Of a stretch of DNA of 64,000 nucleotides, positions 58,061-64,000 are shown one piece after another (the first letter of the stretch is position 1; the number at the start of each line of letters is the position of its first letter). A model generated the notes under the pieces. The model was not told where the DNA came from. It worked only from the letters and a program-made list of their open reading frames with translations, and did not search any database. This stretch comes from Caprimulgus europaeus (Eukaryota; Chordata; Aves; Caprimulgiformes; Caprimulgidae): assembly GCA_907165065.1 (NCBI GenBank), contig OU015523.1, forward strand, positions 120,802,246 through 120,866,245, written 5' to 3'. A program made the translations under genes and the position numbers.

Positions 58061-61000
58061 GTGAAAGTAGGTTGTGGTGTAATGATTGGAAGCTTTGGGA
58101 GAGAATCAGAAAGCCTAGCAATGAAAAAGACTCTCATTTTGACTTTTATTCTTGTCGTGGGGATAATCTGAACAAAAATATAACTGACAAAATATACTTA
58201 ATATCAAGTAAGAACAACCAGCCTGCCTGTCTTGTGACGTTTGACTGCGAAGTTGTCTGTGGCTCAAATGTTTTTGCTTCTCATCGACAGCATCTGAGCC
58301 TTTTTTCTTACACTTCTATCTAGCAAGTATTTGCTCTTCCCTCAAACAGAAAATTATGCCCTTCGCTTCCTCCATACTGGAACACCCGAGTCCTGAACCA
58401 AAGCAACAACTTAATGACCATCTTCTCTCACAGCTTGACATGTTTTCCCTCACTCCTAAATTTCACTCCTTCCTATCCTAAAATCCTTGTAGTGTTCATG
58501 ATGCCCTGCAAAGATGCTTAGGATTTGGAAAATTTCAATACTCTCCTGTTTATGTTTTTATCTTGCAAGAAAGTGTGAGCAGGCAAAGCCACCTGTCTGT
58601 CACTTAAAGCTCTGTTTGTTGATGGACATTTGGGTCTACCAGAACAACATTTGCTTTAGGCCTTGGCTTTTATAGCTTATTATTGCTGGTGGTGTTCACA
58701 ATATTACTTGGGATTGGAGAGATGTTCAAATTACTCATATAGAAGCCACAAACCATTGTTTACATCCCTACACACCCCCCTTATGCTTTAAAATATCATC
58801 TGTTTGTGGCTTTCTGTGCCAAACACTGCTCTGGGGAGTGAAGTTATTGTACACCTGCATCACTTAGTTTTGTATTATTTTATACCTTCTGCTTAATTAA
58901 TATTTTGTTGATTTTTATGTATTTATTTATTTTGGCTTTTTATGTCTTTTCCTGAGATTATCAGATGGCAAGTGTCTAGTTGAGAAAATGGCAACAGGAA
59001 AGAAGGGGATAACAGAAGCTGATATTAAGGGAAAAATTGGATCTTTTTTGGGAGGTAGTGTTGGGGGTGAGGAAATGGGGGAATACCAGGAATGGAGGGA
59101 TCTGTGCCAGCTCTTTTGGTGCTAGAGCTGAATTGCTGCAGCCAGTGCTCTGCTATGCTCTGTGCAGTGAAGATGGTGTGATATTTTTTTTCTTTTTTTT
59201 TTTTTTCCTTTTGGGATTTTTTCCCCCCTGTCAGAGCATGGAAGACTAAAAAATCTTTAACATTTCTACTGTACATGAAATAAATGAAAAAAAAAAAATC
59301 AGGATACTTTTTACTTGTCAGTTACTATTTCATTTCCCACACACAGCCCCAGCAAAGCTGCTGATCAGATGCATGTGTGGGCACATATTCTTCATCTGTG
59401 AATACTCCTGTTTGTTTCTCTCTTCTTCCCTCTGCTTAAATGAAAATACCTTGAGTTAACTTTACACAGACTATATGGTAGCTCACCTTGCATCATGTTT
59501 CCTTGAATATTTCATGAAGGCCTTTTTTTAAAACGTGCACTGCTCTCCCATTGAGTGTTTGGAAGTGGACATTCCCAGTGACAGAGATTTTTGGAGATAA
59601 CAAAAGCCAGATCCAAGGATCATTACTGTTAATTCAAAAGCTCCCGTTGGTTTTAATGGGCTCTGGATCAGACTTTGTAACTCCTGCTGTGGAACTGTGC
59701 TGACTCCCCCAGTGCAGAAACATGAAATGGCCATGAAAATTGAAGGTTGGTTTGGAAATGGATGTCATTTCAAATGCTGGACTAATTGAGCGTGTGAGGC
59801 TGGGAGGGTGATATGAAGGTTTGGGGTTTTCTTGATGTTTCTAAGTAAGTCAAAGTTTCTATAATGAAAACATGTTGAGTGGTGTTTTGTAACTATTTTT
59901 ATACCTACATCAGACTTGATGTTAGTGGCTTTGAATTATTTAACATTTTTCTGCCTCAGCTGTCCTCTCCAGTGAGTTTCCATTGCAGGGCTGCAGGAGA
60001 AGTTGTGTAAGGAACAATGCAGCAGCCTGACATTGTCTGCTGGTGGGGGGGGATGTTGCCTGTTTTTGGTTTGTTTTATTTCTTTAATCCTATTTTATCC
60101 TTTCTTTCGCTGGTGAGAGGGACATCAGCCCAAGGTATTAAATCATGCTGACCAGCGTGGGCTGAAAATGAAGCACATGCCAGCTAAAGACACAAATGGG
60201 GAGTTTTCTGCTTAAACCACTGAGCGCTAATGTCTGTCACATAGGAGGAGCCAACTATTTAACATTCAGTCCATTCAAAAAACATTATTATGTCCCAACG
60301 GTAATTTAAAACCACATCTGTTAGAAGCATATGTGGGGGAAGTATGGGGTTTTTTTATTCCTTTTTTTTTTTTAAGTCCCAAGTAATCATGTTTATAGGG
60401 TTATCTTCAATGTGAGCCTCTTTTAAAATTTCAGACTGACAGTCATGAAATGCCTGGAACAAAAGAACTAAATGAATTGAACTCTTTATCTCTTTCCCTT
60501 TGTAATTAATGTGTGGGTTTTTACTAGATATTTGCAAGTAGACATCCAGCTTTGAAAAGAAACCTTCTATAGATTGGGATCGTGTCTCATGCCTCTGTTA
60601 TCTATAACCTGATATTTGTTTTTCTATCATCTAAGATATTGGATATTTCACAGTTTTCTCATTGCTCATATTCCAGCTTTCCATTAAGAATGTATGTGAC
60701 CTTTGGAATCAGCTCTTTTGGGCACTCAAGGCATCTAATTTTTACTCTATGGAATTGCCATTGGATTATTTTGCCCTTAAAATATAAGATTTGCTTTCAA
60801 AACATCCCCTCATTATTATCTGACCAGTACTAACTGTCATAATCTTGAGATCCTTCAACAGTGCTAATAGCACATCTGACACAGCTAGTGGAGGTTGGCT
60901 CTACAGAAACCTCAGGTCAAATATCTGCTATAGGTCCCTCATTATACAGTGAGGAAAGTGCTCTTTGTCATCTCTACATTGAGTGTAACACACTTTGTCA

Positions 61001-61267
61001 TGTCTCTGCATACTCAAGTCCCGATTCATCCCAGATGAACATAAGCACCTGAGTGAATTGCTTCGAGAGAGGGTAATTGGTGGCAAACAGTTATACCTCT
61101 AGACTTCAAGCAGGAAAGTTAAAGGAGCTCCTCATACCTTCACCCATGACACCTGTTCCCTCTGTCTGAGAAGGATCTTCAATAAAATCTAGACAAAACT
61201 GAAGTCTTGAGTGGCTGATAAGCACTGACTTTCTCTCTGTGCTTGTTGAGACTATGCACTGTGTAGT
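58061..61267. other. Unannotated intronic or intergenic sequence
   Basis: No gene is recognised. It holds T-rich and A-rich short runs (for example 59,183-59,207 and 59,287-59,298) and AT-rich repeat-free blocks. ORFs stay under 85 codons. Confidence 0.55.
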
Positions 61268-62117
61268 GGTAGACTCTGCGGAGGGATCTGGACAGGCTGG
61301 AGTGATGGGCTGAGGCCAATTGTATGAGGTTCAACAAGGCCAGGTGTTGGGTCCTGCACCTGGGTCACAACAACCCCATGCAATGCTCCAGGCTTGGGGA
61401 AGAGTGGCTCTATAGCTGCCGGGCAGAAAAGGTGTTGGTTGACAGCTGGCTGAACATAAGCTAGTAGTGTGCAGAGGTGGCCAAGAAGGCCAACAGCATC
61501 CTGGTTTGTATCTGGAATAGTGTGGCCAGAAGGACCAGTACAGTGATTGTCCTCCTGTGCTGGGCACTGGTGAGGCTGCAGCTCGAGTGCTGGGTTCAGT
61601 TTTAGGCCCCTCACTCCAAGAAGGACATGGAGATGCTGGAGCGTGTCCAGAGAAGGGCAGCAGAGCTGGGGAAGGGTCTGGAGCACAAGTGTGCTGAGTT
61701 CCCGGCTGAGGGAACTGGGGTTGTTGAGTCTGGAGAAAAGGAGGCTGAGGGGAGGCCTTCTGGCTCTCTCCAGCTCCCTGAAAAGAGGGTGGAGAGAGGT
61801 GGGGGTGGGTCTGTTCAACTGAGGAACAAGTGACAGGACAAGAGGAAATGGCCTCAAGTTGTGCCAGGGGAGGTTTAGATTGCATATTAGGGAAAATTTG
61901 TTCACTGAAAGTGTTGTCACACATGGGAACAGGCTCTTAGGGAAGTGGTGGGGTCACCATTCCCAGAGGTATTTAAAAAGCGTATAGATGTGGTGCATAG
62001 GGACATGGTTTAGTGGTGGACTTGACTGTTAGTTTAACAGTTGAGCTTGATCTTAAAGGTCTTTTCCAACCTAAACCATTCTATGATTCTGTGGTTCTAC
62101 GTTTCTGTGATTCTATT
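61268..62117 (+). mobile_element. Avian CR1 LINE, longest young copy in the window
   Basis: About 850 bp. GAGGGATCTGGACAGGCTGG, GAGGTTCAACAAGGCCAG, GGTCCTGCACCTGGGTCAC and AGGTGGCCAAGAAGGCCAAC match CR1 RT. GTCCAGAGAAGGGCAGCAGAGC and GAGTCTGGAGAAAAGGAGGC continue it. The 3' end is AGGTCTTTTCCAACCTAAAC, then ATTCTATGATTCTGTGG with several tail repeats. It is a different subfamily from the other copies. Antisense ORFs of 222 and 197 codons across it are artefacts of its GC-rich sequence. Confidence 0.93.
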
Positions 62118-63606
62118 TCGATTTTGTTGCCCCTCTTCTTAGAAGTCCAGCTTTGGATGGTGGTGACAGGGAGACTTGTGCTTCAGCTATGATGATCAGG
62201 CTGTAACATCCAATACTAGTGTTCAAGCTGTGATCCACTGTCGTTAACTAAAATTGTGCATGTTAGGTGATGAATTTAGAGGGCTCTCAGACCTCAAGCT
62301 AACGATCCTAACTATACCCTTATAATAAACAGCAAATAACTGCTCTGCTTGTCCTTTTGTATAAGAACCAAATGCTTAGTCTTGTGTAGAGTCCCATGGA
62401 AATCTTGGCCCTTCCTTGAAGTAATGGATTTCCCCGTTAAATGCATCCACATCTTTTTGCAGTATCAGGCTTTCTACTGTTTGTCCTTCACAAAAAGGCT
62501 GAGTATCTCAAAAAGAAATAAGCAGAAAGTAAACAGATAAGTATGCAAGTTGTATTCCCAAAATCATTGCTCATGAGCTACATATGTTTCCAGTAGCATT
62601 TACAGCATGGCATACTGTGCATCTGCCTCCAGCTGTGTTTTAAGCACTGAGAGATGAATTTCTTAGCTAAACAGGATGTTAGTGATCCTGAAGTACAAAG
62701 CACCTGATGACTGAAGAGTTAAATATACAGCTAAAAATAACATGCCTACTTTGATGGGATGCATTGTAATGTAATTTTAGCTCTAATTAAAGTTTGGTTG
62801 TAGGCATGAAATATCTCAGTCTTTCAGGAACATGTGTAAATCTCTGAAATTAAGCTGTTTTTTTGTTGTTTGAATGTTTTGGCACAGTTGTGCCATTGCA
62901 TATGAAGTTTTATGAGCGGCAATATAATAGAGATGGTTTTGCATGTCAATGAGCAGCATTTTTTGATTCATTTTGGGTTAATCAAGTGCTGAAGTTAAGT
63001 CAGAATGTGTTAATTTGTTCTTGGTTTAAAATGAAACTCCAATGTGTCCTGAAAAACTTGTGCCTTCCTGTAGTGAGTTTGATGTTGAAAAGGTTTTGTG
63101 GAGTTGATTGCTTCCAGATAAGTGGGAAAGCAACTATGTTGAAAAAAACCTTTAATTTGAATGATGTGCTTGGAAAATGTGGGAAAAAAAAAAAATGAAG
63201 AAAGCTACAAGAGAAACAACACATTTTATGTTTTTGGCACAGCGTATTTCATATTCCTTCTCTCTGTCCTTGTGTGATCCCTGAGCACTTGATGGATGAG
63301 AAAGAAAATTGTTGATCATTTCATGAAGCTCTGCCAGTAACACACACCAAATATAATTAAATCTCCAATTTTATGTTTTTAAATACATTTTTCACCATAT
63401 ATAGCAATTAACCACTTCTCCGTCAGAGAAAGAGAAAACAAGGCATTTTGGGTCCTACTTTCTAGCCACACTTAATGTGACATGTGGTGTTTCTCTTTTT
63501 CAAAACAGTTCCCTATTTCTGTTAGATCATTTCACCTTTGAGATTTCATTAAGGTCATCCTGAAACTTCAGTAAAATTTCCACAAATGATGTTTTTTTCT
63601 TGCTAG
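62118..63606. other. Unannotated AT-rich sequence before a candidate exon
   Basis: No gene or repeat is recognised. The last 30 bases (GATGTTTTTTTCTTGCTAG) form a good polypyrimidine tract and AG acceptor. Confidence 0.45.
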
Positions 63607-63658
63607 ACTTCTTTGCATGGTGGGGTTGGACCAGCTCCAGTAATTCCTGTCTCACTAG
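63607..63658 (+). CDS. Weak candidate second exon
   Basis: After the acceptor TTTTTTTCTTGCTAG, a frame that would continue directly from the ATG at 48,819 reads TSLHGGVGPAPVIPVSLG and stays open to a TGA at 63,724. A donor AG/GTAACT lies at 63,659, and an alternative GAA/GTTAAG at 63,705. I do not recognise the peptide. An open stretch of about 39 codons after an acceptor-like site can arise by chance, so this is a hypothesis only. Confidence 0.17.
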
Positions 63659-64000
63659 GTAACTCACTGCAAGAATCCCACAGCTGGGATGATGAACAAA
63701 GGAAGTTAAGTATCATTCATCTCTGATTTTAACCCTATGCCTCTGGTATAGATTTCAGGATATATTCTTGGAAGAAGCCTTTTAAAAAATCTGTTGCTAA
63801 GCTGATTTCATGTAGGGTTACCATTCTTCTGTCCATAATATAGGCAAAAAAATTGATTGTGATCAACTTTGATGTAGCTGTGATCCTACTCAAAAGGAGA
63901 GTAGACACTGTCCTTTCCTCTAATAAGTGAGAATATCCAAGAAAGTAGCATTTTGGAATGACAACCCTCAACCAGAGGGACCACCTTTAAGGGAAAACAA
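63659..64000. other. Unannotated sequence to the window end
   Basis: No gene is recognised. It would be intron if the preceding candidate exon is real. Confidence 0.4.

Noticed and set aside
61252-61920. 222- and 197-codon minus-strand ORFs
   Set aside because: They are antisense to a plus-strand CR1. GC-rich CR1 sequence often leaves long antisense frames.
1-64000. CRISPR arrays, rRNA, tRNA genes, bacterial operons or origins
   Set aside because: Tandem arrays here lack spacers, no tRNA cloverleaf or rRNA core was seen apart from decayed SINE heads, and the sequence is vertebrate.

Overview
The window looks like nuclear DNA of a bird. Evidence: many CR1 LINE fragments ending in the avian ATTCTATGATTCTATGA-type tail, two solo-LTR-like copies of one avian retroviral LTR family (my recollection places this family in Neoaves, which is low-certainty), ancient amniote LINE and SINE relics, AT-rich sequence with few CpGs, and no dense coding. 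There is no operon structure. Nearly all short ORFs are chance openings, simple-repeat translations or dead transposon pieces.

Layout. 1-46,750 is a gene-poor stretch. It holds young CR1 tails (2.2, 2.7, 8.0, 25.4, 30.4, 38.2, 42.8 and 46.1 kb) and much older CR1 copies (0.33, 4.86, 12.6 kb and a 2.4 kb body at 16.9-19.3 kb). It also holds MIR-like tRNA-headed SINE relics (11.9, 14.2, 14.6, 15.7, 22.2, 22.8, 28.2, 28.9, 40.3 and 46.2 kb), two LTRs (6.2-6.8 and 25.9-26.5 kb) and long microsatellites (a CCTTT pentamer at 22.4 kb, TG at 24.3 kb, a CTTTTT hexamer at 24.8 kb, AAT at 26.06 kb). 46,760-48,345 is a 1.6 kb degenerate CCATGC/CCATGT minisatellite. It runs directly into a small CpG-rich block (about 48,330-48,460), CT and GA tracts, a TATA-like CTTTAAATAAAG and an ATG-free leader that ends in ATG followed at once by a consensus splice donor (48,819-48,824).

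Interpretation. The best-supported real gene is a plus-strand one whose promoter and first exon lie at about 48.3-48.82 kb. Its first coding exon would contribute only the start codon, and its first intron would fill most or all of the remaining 15 kb. A weak candidate second exon lies at 63,607. I cannot name the gene. The intron carries an old antisense CR1/L3-type LINE (57.4-58.06 kb), an avian CR1 (61.27-62.12 kb), an AT microsatellite and unassigned AT-rich sequence.

The strongest items for a second look are the ATG-only exon beside the minisatellite, the decay of a CRE-type palindrome between the two LTR copies, the unusually long ancient CR1 with a possible nested insertion, and a perfect 17-bp inverted repeat at 28,457-28,495. 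I found no clear new biological system. No homology search or conservation track could be run, so family names rest on remembered consensus sequences.
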